A stretch of 64,000 nucleotides of DNA from Cherax quadricarinatus (Eukaryota > Arthropoda > Malacostraca > Decapoda > Parastacidae). Shown piece by piece: positions 10,491 to 20,487 of this stretch; position 1 is the first letter of the stretch, and each line of letters starts with the position of its first letter. The stretch is from contig NW_027196935.1 in NCBI RefSeq assembly GCF_038502225.1, positions 1 to 64,000 on the forward strand. The letters run 5' to 3'. The notes under the pieces are model-generated. The model was not told the origin of the DNA and ran no database searches. It was given only the letters and a program-made list of their open reading frames with translations. Both the position numbers and the translations under genes were made by a program.

Positions 10491-11070
10491 ACCTCTTTAA
10501 GGGGGCTCCTATTAATGGAAAAGAGGCTTTTGATCTGAGGAATTGGACCTTTTGGTCTTCCTTCGACCAAACCAAATTACCCCCCAGTCCCTTCTTCCAA
10601 GCGCCATCCTCCCCACCCCTCCCCTCTCCTTTTCTGTTTTTGATCTTTTGGGGGTCCTACCCTCAGGCATTCTAGTTCCTAGGTTGAGGGAAGGGTATCG
10701 ATGTCCATCCCATTCCATTCAGATCCTTGGTGGTGGTGTAGGTTGCCATAGACTCTGGATCATCTGGAGATGTCCGTCACCCTCTTGTCAGATTCTGGGA
10801 GGTGGTGGCTGAAGGATGTATGCCTTGTGGTGGGTTTCCGATTGCCCTCTCTTTTGTCCACCGAGGTGGCTCGTTGGATGTGAGGTTGCTGGTTTACCAA
10901 TATGAAAGGTAAAGTTTGGCACGGGTTCCATGCTGCATCTACACTACTGGCCGCACTCACGGCCACCTTGGGCACGGAATTGAGCATACAATCTCTTCTT
11001 GACTCCTAGGAACTGCTACTCCACGTTCTCTCTCCCCCCTCATTTATTTTAAAATAAAAAACAAGGAGAA
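10491..11070. other. No gene recognised
   Basis: Short frames only. The block near 10530-10700 (GAGGAATTGGACC and following) resembles a SINE-like block also present around 35460-35500 (GGGAATTGGATC), but is too diverged to delimit. Confidence 0.35.
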
Positions 11071-11093
11071 ACTTATCATGGCGACCCATAACC

Positions 11094-12300
11094 ATGACGT
11101 CCCTTCCTCCTGGACCTTTCACTGCGGCACCCTCTACAGACCCTGGCGCGCCTTCGGACCACTCTTCGGACCTCTCTTCCAACCTAGTACCTTCTACAGG
11201 TAACGTTCCGTTACCCACCTCTGATACCGCAGTTTTGACCTATCCTTTGGACACCTTTGACCTCCACGCCACTATGACAATGATCCCGGCTTCTTCATAG
11301 ACAGTGCATCGATTTTGGGCAGAACATTTCCTTCCATGCTCTTAAGAGTGGCACACGAGTTGTCACAGTACAAAATGGAGAGCAGGCACATAATCTTTCA
11401 CCTCTTGAAATTGTTGACGTCGCACCTGTAATGATGCACAAGCACCCCTCTCTTAATTTTTGCTGTGGAACTATTATCCTTCCACACACGATCATACAAC
11501 GTTACTTTCTCGCGTGTAATGATGACATTCTGGAGCAACTCAAGCTCCAGAATTTCCCGATTATTAATTTTATCACACACTCCTTGTTCGTGGGCAGAGG
11601 CGCTATCAGTTTAACGAGGCTTACTTTTGACAGTCGTCAACTGCCGCCATCTGTGTACATAGCGGAACAACGCCTACAAGTGAGGGAGGTGATCCCTACC
11701 GCGCAATAATGTAGAAATTGCTGGCTCTTCGGCAACCCGGCAAAATATTGCAGGTTAGTGGCAGAATGCCTTGTCTGTGGTCCAGCTTATCATAGCAGTC
11801 CATCCTCCAGTCGCCCTCTCTCTTGCCTTAACTGCAGAGAGGCGCACCCTGCCTTTTCTCGCCTTTGCATTAAAAAGAAAGGGGGCTTCTCTTTAGCCAT
11901 GGCAGTCTCCCATCTCCTCCACGGGAGACTTCCTCAGTAGTGCCTGATGCCACAATTGCCTCTACGCCCCTTACTGGACGCCTCTGTGTCCAACCCTTTT
12001 GTGGTCCTGGGCACTGAGCTTCCAACCTCATCAACTCTTACTGCCCCTACCTCGTCACCTTCCCCTTCACATGTTTCAACGTCTATGCGCCCCCTGCAGT
12101 CTAAATTGACTCCACATGTCCGTTCTTCTCCAAAATCTACATCAATTAAGTCCAAATCTCCTTTAACCCACATGACATCTCCAACCGTTCTTCACACCCA
12201 GTGTACATTTGCTCCCTTGCCTGTCTCAAAAGTACGGAAATTTAGTGGCAAATACTCTCTTGGCTCGGCTTCAGTTTTTAGGGTTCCCGGCGTCAGAATT
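11094..12300 (+). pseudogene. ORF1 (gag-like) of LINE E with zinc knuckles, broken
   Basis: Begins with a Ser/Thr/Pro-rich N-terminus at 11094 (68 codons before a stop). After frame changes it shows a knuckle array at 11709-11869: CRNCWLFGNPAKYC, where the usual His is Asn; then CLVCGPAYH; then CLNCREAHPAFSRLC. This nucleic-acid-binding protein normally coats LINE RNA. Several stops and at least two frameshifts make it non-functional. Confidence 0.7.
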
Positions 12301-12409
12301 GCAAACCCTCTTGAAGTTGGAAATTGGAAATAATTTTGTCCGTATCTCTCAGGGCCACCACCTATGCTCCTCTTATCTTTCCTCCAAGTCTGCCAGAGAG
12401 TTACAACCC

Positions 12410-13620
12410 TTTTAAACTTTTCTTCTAGCAGAGAAACGACTTATAATGTGCCTTTTACACTTCTAGAACTAGAACCAGATGGCATTCATATTTGTATGCT
12501 CCATTTTTTACATCCGTCAGCCCTCTTTCGTCTATTTAATCTTATTTGGTCGTTAGGAGTTCTCCAGCTGTGAGAATCTGCCATTGTTCTGCTTTTTCTT
12601 AAACCAGGTACTTCTGGACATGATACCTCACACTATGGTTCCATTGTTCTTACTGGTGCAATTTGCAAGGTGATGCACCATCTGGTAAATAGACCTTTTG
12701 GTGTGGTATAGAGACATGAAAATAGTCTCTCCACTAGTCAATATGGCTTTCGTTAGGGCCGCTTCACTATTGACCCCTTACTCAGCTTAGATACGTATGT
12801 TCGTAATACCTTTGCTAGTAACCACTCAGTTATTGCTGTCTTTTTTTTTTATCTTTAAAAGGCATTTGACACTACTTGGAAATACATCATCGTGGCCCAA
12901 GCTCATTGCTTAGGCCTCCGAGGCAATCTGCCATTTTTTCCTTAAAACTTCTTATCTGAGAGACTTTTCCGTGTTCTAGTTAATAGTTTGTTTTCCTCGG
13001 ACTTTGTCCAAGCTGAGGGTGTCCCTCAGGGATGTCTCCTTCGCACCACACCGCTTTTCCTTGCTATAAATGATCTGGCCTCGTTCTTCCATCTAATATT
13101 TGGTCATCACTCTATGTTGATGACTTCGCTATAGCTTGTGCAGGTGCTGACTGTCGCCTAGTAGCAGCCTCACTTCAGAATGCTGTCAACCTTGTTTCCC
13201 ATTGGGCCACTACTCATAGGTTTAAATTTTCTAGTGCTAAAACACACCAAATTACTTTCACCAGACGTTCTGTCGTCCCTATTGCTCAATTGTATCTGTA
13301 TGACTCGCGTATCATTGAACGTGATACGGTCAGATTTCTCGGCCTTCTGTTCGACCGCCGGTTGTCCTGGAAATCTCACATGACCTCCCTGAAAGCAACT
13401 TGGTATAGCCGGCTCAGCCTCCTTAAAACCCTCGCTCGTCTTTCATGGGGAGGTGGGGGGGGGCCGCGAAAGATGGTCGAACTCTCCTTAGACTACATTC
13501 AGCCGTAATTTTATCGAAACTAGACTATGGTTCCCAGATATGTTCTTCAGCCTCTTGTGCAACTCATTGCAACTCGATCCCAGCCATATCCGGGTGCTTT
13601 TCGCTCCTCACCTGTCATGA
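12410..13620 (+). pseudogene. Reverse transcriptase of LINE E, many lesions
   Basis: Fragments in changing frames give a recognisable RT: KPGTSGHDTSHYGSIVLT (about 12600-12655), SQYGFR (12740), AVFF followed by KAFDTTWKY (motif A, about 12835-12885), EGVPQGC (13015-13035), and a Y(V)DDFA-like box near 13118-13132, where the ATG of MLMTS comes from another frame. After that, DTVRFLGLLFDRRLSWKSH is clear at 13322-13380. Stop codons, a run of T at 12840 and frameshifts show long decay. Confidence 0.75.
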
Positions 13621-13984
13621 GCCTATATGCGAAGGCGAATGTTCCATCCTTGAACGATCGCCGTGATGTCCATTGCCTCCGTCATTTTGTCCGCTTTCGT
13701 GACGTTCACGATCCTTCTCCATACAGGATAGTAACAGTCGTCAGTAGAGGTCCATTATTTGTTCGCCGCCCTTTTTTCCTCCATCCCTTTTCTCTTCGTC
13801 TTCACTCGCTCTTGTTTTCTGTACAGTTGCCCCCTTTATATGTTCATCTAGTTACTAACTTTCTCTCACCCCTTGGGAGGTTCCAACAGTTCGTGTCTGT
13901 TCTTCCCCAATGCCATGAGCGAAAGCCCAAATACCTAGAGTTGCTTCTTGCTTCCTTTTTCTTAACCACTTCTGGTCTCATTCT

Positions 13985-14320
13985 CATGCCGTTGTAGTGT
14001 ACACTGATGGTTCTAAATCCTTTGACGGTGTCGGGTTTGTAGCAGTGTTCCCAGATCGTGTTATAAGAGGGCATTTATTAGACTCAGCTAGCATTTTCAC
14101 GGCTGAACTGCATGCAATTCTCGTTGCATTTATCCGTTTTGCGTCCATGGCTACCTCACCATTTGCGGTAGTCTCAGACTCCTTTAGTGCTTTGCAAGCT
14201 ATCAAAATATTTAATTCGCCTCATCCTCTGGTTCTTCGTATACAACTTTGGTTGCACCGTATTTCTAGCAAAAAAAAAAAACAAAGAAATTGTTTTCTGG
14301 TGCGTCCCTGATCAAGTTGA
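13985..14320 (+). pseudogene. RNase H domain of LINE E
   Basis: The frame from about 13990 reads VVYTDGSKSFDGVGFVAVF, then FTAELHAILVAFIRFA, then VVSDSFSALQAI. The D, E and D of TDGS, AEL and SDS are three of the four RNase H catalytic acids. Together they remove the RNA strand after reverse transcription. The frame is lost after the A-rich run at 14270-14285, and the usual final His/Asp part is frameshifted. Confidence 0.8.
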
Positions 14321-14920
14321 TGTTCAGGGCAATGAACTGGCGGACTCTGCTGCGCAGTAAGCTGTGCATAACCTTCCAGTTTTCAATACAGGTATTCCAT
14401 TCTCAGACTATTTTTCTGTAATCTTTAGCCACTTTGGCAGCCTTTGGCAGCATCGTGGATCTGAGTTGATTCATAACAAGTTACATTCTATGAAGCCAAG
14501 TTTAGTATCTGGCATCGTATCATCGATGTCGTGGCTAGGAAACTACGCTTCCCTGTCTTCGCATCAGGCACAAAAGTCTCACTCATGGGTATCTCATGGT
14601 GAAGCAACCAGTTCTACTGCGCGATTTGTCAAGTTCCAATTTCAGGTTGCCATACTCTATTGGACTGTCCTGTCTATCAACGAGCACGCAGAATTTTCCT
14701 CCGACGTCGTCACTCCTATATCGCCTTTAATCTTCCCTCCTCGTTGATGGCCCCACCTTTGACACAAACTCCGCCTTTGACTTTCTGACAGCAACAGACG
14801 TAGTGCACAACCTTCACCGCCCTCACAAACTCTACCTCCATTAAAGCTCCCTACACTGCAGTTCTGTATGACTCTAGTATATCTAGTGCTTAGTTTCGAT
14901 TATAATAATAACGAAGTTCT

Positions 14921-15470
14921 CCAAGTTTGTTCTGGAGCTTGAGAGTGCTGGACAAACTGCTTTCCTTAACATTCTCTCCTGCAAGTCAACCGCATTGACG
15001 ATCTAACACACTTTTAATATCACCAGGACTCTTGCACCAGGAGAAGAGTGATCATTTCTAGCCCAGAATTTTTATGGAACACGCCTCTAACTCAAACCTT
15101 CGTTCACGTCTGGTCACCATCTTTATTCAAGACTGAAAAATAAGTTCGCAGACTAGCCTATATGCAAGTCACACCGTGAGCATTACTAAGGAATTTCTAG
15201 TATTTCCGTGACCAACACAACTACCCAGGTTCTCATCACAGGCAACATAAACGTGGAAACTACAACTATTACCTCTTCCAAAGATCTTACAAAGGAGCGA
15301 CCCCACAGTTGTTCCAAAGGCTGCTGAGGCTGGTAGGGACCTATCAACCTGGCTTAGTGAACACAAGTGTGTATTACAGATGACCAGAGCACTGAAGGCC
15401 ACCTAATGTACTGGAGAGATGCCTAGTTAGTCATTATAACCTGCAATACTTATCACTATTTTTGACAATG
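14921..15470. other. No gene recognised
   Basis: Unique-looking sequence with only short frames on both strands. Confidence 0.4.
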
Positions 15471-15474
15471 TAAG

Positions 15475-15570
15475 GGGTCGAGTCTCAGCTCCTGGTCTCG
15501 CCTCTTTGCTAGCTACTACCGGGTTCACTCTCTTCTGGCTTCGTGAGCCTTGTCATACCCCCTTCATAAA
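15475..15570 (-). mobile_element. 3'-end fragment of CR1-like LINE C
   Basis: Reads on the minus strand as the 3' UTR of LINE C: GAGGCGAGACCAGGAGCTGA, GACTCGACCCCT, which matches the 3' UTR at 19760-19810 and 32945-32990 (GAGGCGGGGCCAGGAGCT, ACTCGACCCCTGCAACC). No coding part remains. Confidence 0.65.
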
Positions 15571-16545
15571 GCTATATATGGATCCTGCCTTTACTGTGTA
15601 GGTCGTTACACTTCCTTACTACTGTAAGACTGAAGTAAGACTTCGTAACATTCCAGTGATTCATCTATGATTTCAACGTTTATCGCTCCCTAGTAATACT
15701 AATAACTACTATGATTTCAACTTCCAGCGGTGAATTGTATTCCAGTGTGTGTATGTGTGTGCGCGCCTGTGAGTGTGTGTGCTTTTGCAAGGAAGTGCGT
15801 GCATGCGAATGAACTCACTAATTTGGAAGAGTGTGCCCTGCCATCTGCACGTACTCTAGCAGACGCCACGACCCTACTGCCTGCTGTGAGGCAAGTCATT
15901 ACCACCTTCAACATGCGTCACTCTGCTGTTTCTCAGTAATGGTCACCAAAGGGCTGTGAAGAAAACCCATCGATTACCTGATTAACCACTCCTTCCTCTC
16001 TTCATCCATCTTTCTCTTTTTTCGGGTTTCTCTTTTTCTATCTTCTCTTTTCTATCCCTCCTCGTCCAATTACTGTTATTACCTTTTCTGTTCCTTCAAT
16101 ATTTTTTTTTTCCAAATTTATGATAGCTTCATCAGGAAGATTTGAAAAGGCTTATGGTGTCTGATGTGCTATTTTTACGTAGTTTTAATATCTTTTATTC
16201 CTTTTCTTCACCTCCTGTCCTTTTCTTTCTTTCTCTTCCCCCTCTTCATTTTGTTGCTCGTCTTCCTCGTCTTCGTTCAGGTACGGCCATGTCGTGTTAC
16301 AGACACACCCACACGTCATTCCAGACTTATTGAAGAATTGTGGCGGTCGACCTCGCAGCCCAAAATAAATCTTATATACGGAATGTGGCCAAGGCTTCAG
16401 ACTACCATTCCCTCCCTCCCTCGCTCCCTCTCCCCATCTCTCTCTCTCGTATATACAATCAATGCACCACGCAGAAACAGGCTGGTCTATACAGAGAAAG
16501 ATCGTAGTCAGCAGGACTCCATTCCACTACATGGAAACTGGCGAA
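15571..16545. other. No gene recognised; pyrimidine-rich stretches
   Basis: Includes a GT-rich patch near 15745-15785 and a TTTC/CTTT-rich block near 15990-16270. I see no coding signal. Confidence 0.4.
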
Positions 16546-16660
16546 GTTCCCAGGTGACGCTCTACCACTCGGCCACAAATGCCCATTTGTGGCTGAGTGG
16601 TAGTGAGAGTCACTTGGGAACCTTGCCCCTTCCTCTGTAGGAGGATCGAGCCCTGCTCAC
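16546..16660. mobile_element. Inverted pair of tRNA-like SINE heads
   Basis: Arms 16546-16581 and 16584-16621 form a nearly perfect palindrome centred on CATTTGTGG and its complement. Each arm read outward contains GTGGC[CT]GAGTGGTAG, a good match to the Pol III box A of tRNA genes (TGGCNNAGTGG). On the plus side a box-B-like GGATCGAGCCC follows at 16643-16653. This looks like a tRNA-derived SINE head joined to an inverted copy of its own start. Confidence 0.5.
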
Positions 16661-16661
16661 T

Positions 16662-16663
<2 letters not shown>

Positions 16664-16712
<49 letters not shown>
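16664..16712. repeat. (CT)n microsatellite
   Basis: About 24 uninterrupted CT units, followed by imperfect CTTT/CTCT sequence to about 16770. A frame rich in Ser-Leu across it is low-complexity translation only. Confidence 0.9.
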
Positions 16713-16716
<4 letters not shown>

Positions 16717-16882
16717 TTCTCTTTGTCACTTTCTCTTTCTCTCTCTTTAGCTTTCTCTCTTTCTCTCTCTATTTCTATTTTGCAAGCTCCTGATGTGTTG
16801 ATTGCAACACGAAAGGCCTAGAGCTATCATTCTACTCCGTCCGTGCGTGGATGTTTTGTGCACACACATACACACGCAAAAT

Positions 16883-16892
16883 TATATATATA

Positions 16893-16970
<78 letters not shown>
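16883..16970. repeat. (TA)n microsatellite
   Basis: Roughly 85 bases of TA with one ATTA interruption near 16900. Confidence 0.95.
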
Positions 16971-16977
<7 letters not shown>

Positions 16978-17279
16978 CTGAAGTCGTCTTGACTGATGGT
17001 GCACAGATTACTTTCAGTAATAATGATCCTCTTTAGTTGATATTCTCTCTCTCTCTCCTTCCTCTCTTTCCACTTTCTCCTCTCTCCTTCACCCCTTCCT
17101 CTCCCTCACTTAACAAGGTTATAAATATATGAGAGAGCGTGGGAAACCTAGTGTGCTAATGGCCTCTGCATGTGACCCATGATTTATTACGTAATTGAAG
17201 CCGACTCCATAGTTAAATTTGGCACCCTTAATTACTTATTGATTCTGTGTAAGAAAGCGTGAGTGTTGCTTCGTTCAGA

Positions 17280-17300
17280 CTCTGTCTCTGTCTGTCTCTC

Positions 17301-17330
<30 letters not shown>
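17280..17330. repeat. (TC)n microsatellite
   Basis: TCTG then TC repeats immediately before the decayed RTE copy that starts near 17348. Confidence 0.85.
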
Positions 17331-17332
<2 letters not shown>

Positions 17333-18111
17333 CATGAGCAGGCGTATACAACTAAACAAATTAAACGCAAGACAGAACTGAATAGCAGAAAACAAAGTTT
17401 AAGGAAGGTAGAGGATGTGTAAACCAGGTGATTACATAGAAGTTTTTACACGAACGGTACTTATGGTAAGGAGCAATCTGTTCCATTGATTTTAAGAAAA
17501 GATGTATGATAGGGTTGATAGGAGAGCAATGGTGCAGATGGTGTAAATGATAGCTGGTAGGTATTAAAAACAGTTAATGGTTTTTATGTGGATAATGAGA
17601 GGGAGGAGGGGGGATTATTTTTCAGTTAAAAAATCGGCCTTATACAAGGATGTTTGATGCCACCATTGTAAATTAATATATTTATAGAATGATTTGTAAA
17701 AGAGGTGAACGCTAGGGTGTTGGGGAGACGCGAGGGATTAAAAGATAATGCAGAGTGGGAGCTATCACACTTGCTTCTTTGCCGATGGTTCTCTTCTTCT
17801 GGGAGATACCGAAGAGAAGTTGCAAATAATGATAGACGTATTTTGGAGGATATGTAAAAGAAGTAATTTAAAAGTGAACATCATAATGATTGGATATCAG
17901 ATTGGAGAGTTGGAATTTGGAGAAAGAAAATTAGTTTTTAAATTTAGGAGTAGATTTGTTGGCAGATGGATCTATGAAATGGGTGAACCAAATAGTTAAG
18001 TAGGGAAAAACGTAGATGGGGCATAGAAAACAAAGAACATTATCCACTGAGGCAAAAAAAGAATAATGTACCAGAGTATAGTTGCGTTTCTGTATGGGTG
18101 TGAAGCATAAG

Positions 18112-18400
18112 GTGAAGACTGAGACCCTTATGCAACATACAAAGCAGAAAGGCGTAAGGAGAGGATGAGTTTGAGGTAATCAGTCCCTCAGCCTTGAGTC
18201 GATGTGTTCAGTCCTTCAATCTTGTAGAATGGACTCCAGGCTGAGGGACTGATTACCTTAAAATCCTCCTGTCCTTACTCCTTTCTGCTTTGTGTTGGAC
18301 TAATGAAGCCACTGTGTGGCGAAACGTTGCCACAATAAAGATTCCCATATGTTGCATAAATGTCTCAATCTTCAACTTGTAGCTTTTTTTTAAACCATTT
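18112..18400 (+). mobile_element. Foldback hammerhead-like element inserted in RTE copy
   Basis: Inserted between RTE-derived TGTGAAGCATAAG and ATGCTGGAGGCAG. The flanks GAAGCATAAG (18102-18111) and GAAACATAAG (18401-18410) agree at 9 of 10 bases and look like a target-site duplication. The ends are inverted: GAGACCCTTATGCAACAT on the left against ATGTTGCATAAATGTCTC on the right. Inside lie two opposed copies of a block with CAGTCCCTCAGCC and GGCTGAGGGACTG. The right part has the hammerhead-like core, AATAAAG, the arm, and the tail TTGTAGC...AAACCATTT, which matches tails of the other copies. Confidence 0.8.
18300..18326 (+). ncRNA. Hammerhead-like core, one box mutation
   Basis: CTAATGA (G to A in CTGATGA), then A, then stem GCCAC-TGT-GTGGC (5 bp), then GAAACG. 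The stem and loop are identical to the copy at 52108-52134. The mutated G lies in the conserved box, so this copy is probably inactive. Confidence 0.55.
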
Positions 18401-18608
18401 GAAACATAAGATGCTGGAGGCAGCAGTGATGTTCTGTACGAGGGCAATGTGTGGTGTGAATATTATACAGAAAATTCGTAGCTTACGGATTACGTGTGAC
18501 GTTACCAATAGTATTATTTAGAGAGTGGAGGTGGATTGGTTATTGGAGGAAAGGTTAGAGGGAGAAAAGGGCTAAGAGTGATTTTGAGAGCTAGGGGCTT
18601 GGACATCA

Positions 18609-18698
<90 letters not shown>
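18609..18698. repeat. (CA)n microsatellite at RTE/LINE C junction
   Basis: About 45 CA units, continuing into imperfect CACAAA sequence to about 18717. It lies exactly between the decayed RTE copy and LINE C. Confidence 0.95.
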
Positions 18699-18704
<6 letters not shown>

Positions 18705-18717
18705 AACACACAACCAC

Positions 18718-19759
18718 AAGAGATTAGTGCAAAAACTGGAGGACCAAGCAGGGATAACAGGGAAGGCACTGCAATGGATCAGGGAATACTTGTCAGGAAG
18801 ACAGCAGCGAGTAATGGTACGTGGCGAGGTGTCAGAGTGGGCACCTGTGACCAGCGGGGTCCCACAGGGGTCAGTCCTAGGACCAGTGCTGTTTCTGGTA
18901 TTTGCGAACGACATGACGGAAGGAATAAACTCCGAGGTGTCTCTGTTTGCAGATGACGTGAAGTTGATGAGAAGAATTCATTCGATCGAAGACCAGGCAG
19001 AAATACAAAGGGATCTGGACAGGCTGCAGACCTGGTCCAGCAACTGGCTCCTGGAGTTCAATCCCACCAAGTGCAAAGTCATGAGGATTGAGGAAGGGCA
19101 AAGAAGACCGCAGACGGAGTACAGTCTAGGGGGCCAGACACTACAAACATCACTCAAGGAAAAAGATCTTGGGGTGAGTATAACACCAGGCACATCTCCC
19201 GAAGCGCACATCAACCAAATAACTGCTGCAGCATATGGGCGCCTGGCAAACCTCAGAACAGCATTCCGACATCTTAATTAGGAATCGTTCAGGACCCTGT
19301 ACACCGTGTACGTTAGGCCCATATTGGAGTATGCGGCACCAGTTTGGAACCCACAAGCAAGCCAAGCATGTAAAGAAACTAGAGAAAGTGCAAAGGTTTG
19401 CAACAAGACTAGTCCCAGAGTTAAGAGGTATGTCCTATGAGGAGAGGTTAAGGGAAATCAACCTGACGACACTGGAGGACAGGAGAGATAGGGGGGACAT
19501 GATAACGACTTACAAAATACTGAGAAGAATTGACAAGGTGGACAAAGACAGGATGTTCCAGAGACTGGACACAGCAACACGGGGACACAGTTGGAAGCTG
19601 AAGACACAGATGAATCAAAGGGATGTTAGGAAGTATTTTTTCAGCCACAGAGTAGTCAGGAAGTGGAATAGTTTGGGAAGCGATGTAGTGGAGGCAGGAT
19701 CCATACACAGCTTTAAGCAGAGGTACGATAAAGCTCATGGTTCAGGGAGAGTGACCTAG
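18718..19759 (+). pseudogene. RT of LINE C: one nonsense change and one frameshift
   Basis: Frame 18727-19281 carries ALQWIREYLSGRQQRVMV, TSGVPQGSVLGPVLFLVFAND, SLFADDVKLM and KEKDLGVSIT. It stops at TAG (19279-19281) where the 31988 copy has AAG (Lys), a one-base nonsense change. Coding resumes in the same frame through YTVYVRPILEYAAPVW, and shifts near 19350 into the frame with KHVKKLEKVQRFATRLVPEL, ending at 19759 (GSGRVT). The catalytic FADD is intact. Confidence 0.88.
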
Positions 19760-19822
19760 TAGCGACCAGTGAAGAGGCGGGGCCAGGAGCTTGGACTCGA
19801 CCCCTGCAACCTCAACTAGGTG

Positions 19823-19855
<33 letters not shown>
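18718..19855 (+). mobile_element. CR1-like LINE C, 5'-truncated, lightly damaged
   Basis: Contains the second half of RT, the C-terminal domain, a 3' UTR (19760-19820: GAGGCGGGGCCAGGAGCT and CGACCCCTGCAACC) and the tail AGGTGAGTACA(CA)n. Both its truncated 5' edge and its 3' tail abut CA repeats. The better-preserved copy is at 31933-33035. Confidence 0.85.
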
Positions 19856-19899
<44 letters not shown>

Positions 19900-20020
19900 T
19901 ACTCGCCTAATTTATCTAATTGTGGTTGCAGGGGTCGAGTCATAGCTCCTGGCCCCGCCTCTTCACTGGTCGCTACTAGGTCCACTATTTCCCTGCTCCG
20001 TGAGCTTTATCGTATTGCAA
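19746..20020. repeat. Tail-to-tail LINE C ends forming a large palindrome
   Basis: Plus-strand LINE C ends at 19855 in (CA)n; at 19857 a (TG)n array begins and leads into a second LINE C 3' end on the minus strand (19895-20020: TGCAGGGGTCGAG, GCTCCTGGCCCCGCCTCTTC, then GTGAGCTTTATCGT). The two 3' UTRs are complementary over more than 80 bases, with CA/TG at the centre, so this strand could fold into a long hairpin. Confidence 0.85.
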
Positions 20021-20487
20021 AGGCAGACAGACGGTCTTAATAATGCAAAACAAGCCACAAGTCGGTGGAAATCTATAGCTCAAGTTTTCAGTCTTCTCAG
20101 TGCGTCATCAGAAGCCGTGCAATGTTGCAAGAGTAGCAACAGGAGAAATAAGGGAAAGTTTTCTCAGAGAATGGTAGTGTGGTGACACCCGCTCCAGCCT
20201 CTCTCAGCTTTTGGCGGGCGCTGGTATATATTGCAACCTTAGTCATAATGAACGAAGAATCGACAGGTATACGAACCGTGGTTCTGACATGTAGCAGGTT
20301 CAGAGCTGTACCTTAGCTACGAGGTTTACAAACAGAAAGATCTCGCAGACAACACTTCTGTGACATTTCTGCGTCAGAGAACACTAGCCATAATCCGTCC
20401 CTTCCCACACACTCGGAAGCTTTTTTGATACACTTATTCTCACAAAGTAAGTAGTTCCTGACATGTCGCTAGTATACTACTGATGTA

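Larger units (their letters stand above)
11085..14920 (+). mobile_element. LINE E: decayed non-LTR element with zinc-knuckle ORF1, RT and RNase H
   Basis: A plus-strand remnant with the order ORF1 (zinc knuckles), a deleted endonuclease, RT, RNase H, and a 3' end with ATTATAATAATAA at about 14900-14913. RT plus RNase H points to the I/R1/LOA group of LINEs. The distance between knuckles and RT (about 0.6 kb) is too short to hold an endonuclease domain, so roughly 0.7 kb has been lost. Its 3' tail matches the tails of short insertions at 35424-35573 and 38612-38667. Confidence 0.8.
17348..18606 (+). mobile_element. Decayed RTE copy, split by a foldback element
   Basis: Follows the 5985-9591 element from its position of about 8100 onward: GGATGTGTAAACCAGGTG corresponds to GGGTGTGTGGACCAGGTG, later CTTTGCCGATGG to the FADD codons, and GGCAATGTGTGGTGTGAAT (18445) to the C-terminal part. 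Many indels and stops are present. At 18112-18400 it is interrupted by a foldback element. Similarity ends near 18604 (AGGGGCTTGGAC), exactly where a (CA)n array starts. Confidence 0.85.
17748..18606 (+). pseudogene. RT C-terminal remnant of RTE ORF
   Basis: The 83-codon frame at 17748-17999 contains DTEEKLQIMIDVFWRICKRS and matches DSEEKLQRLVDEFGRVCKRR of the intact RTE protein. The FADD box region is frameshifted (CFADGS). The rest is spread over other frames on both sides of the 18112-18400 insertion. Confidence 0.75.

Noticed and set aside
20075..20110. Exact CTGATGA on the minus strand followed by CTGAAAAC (near 20090), as a hammerhead core
   Set aside because: The intervening segment does not form a convincing stem II and the GAAA box is shifted, so I do not list it.
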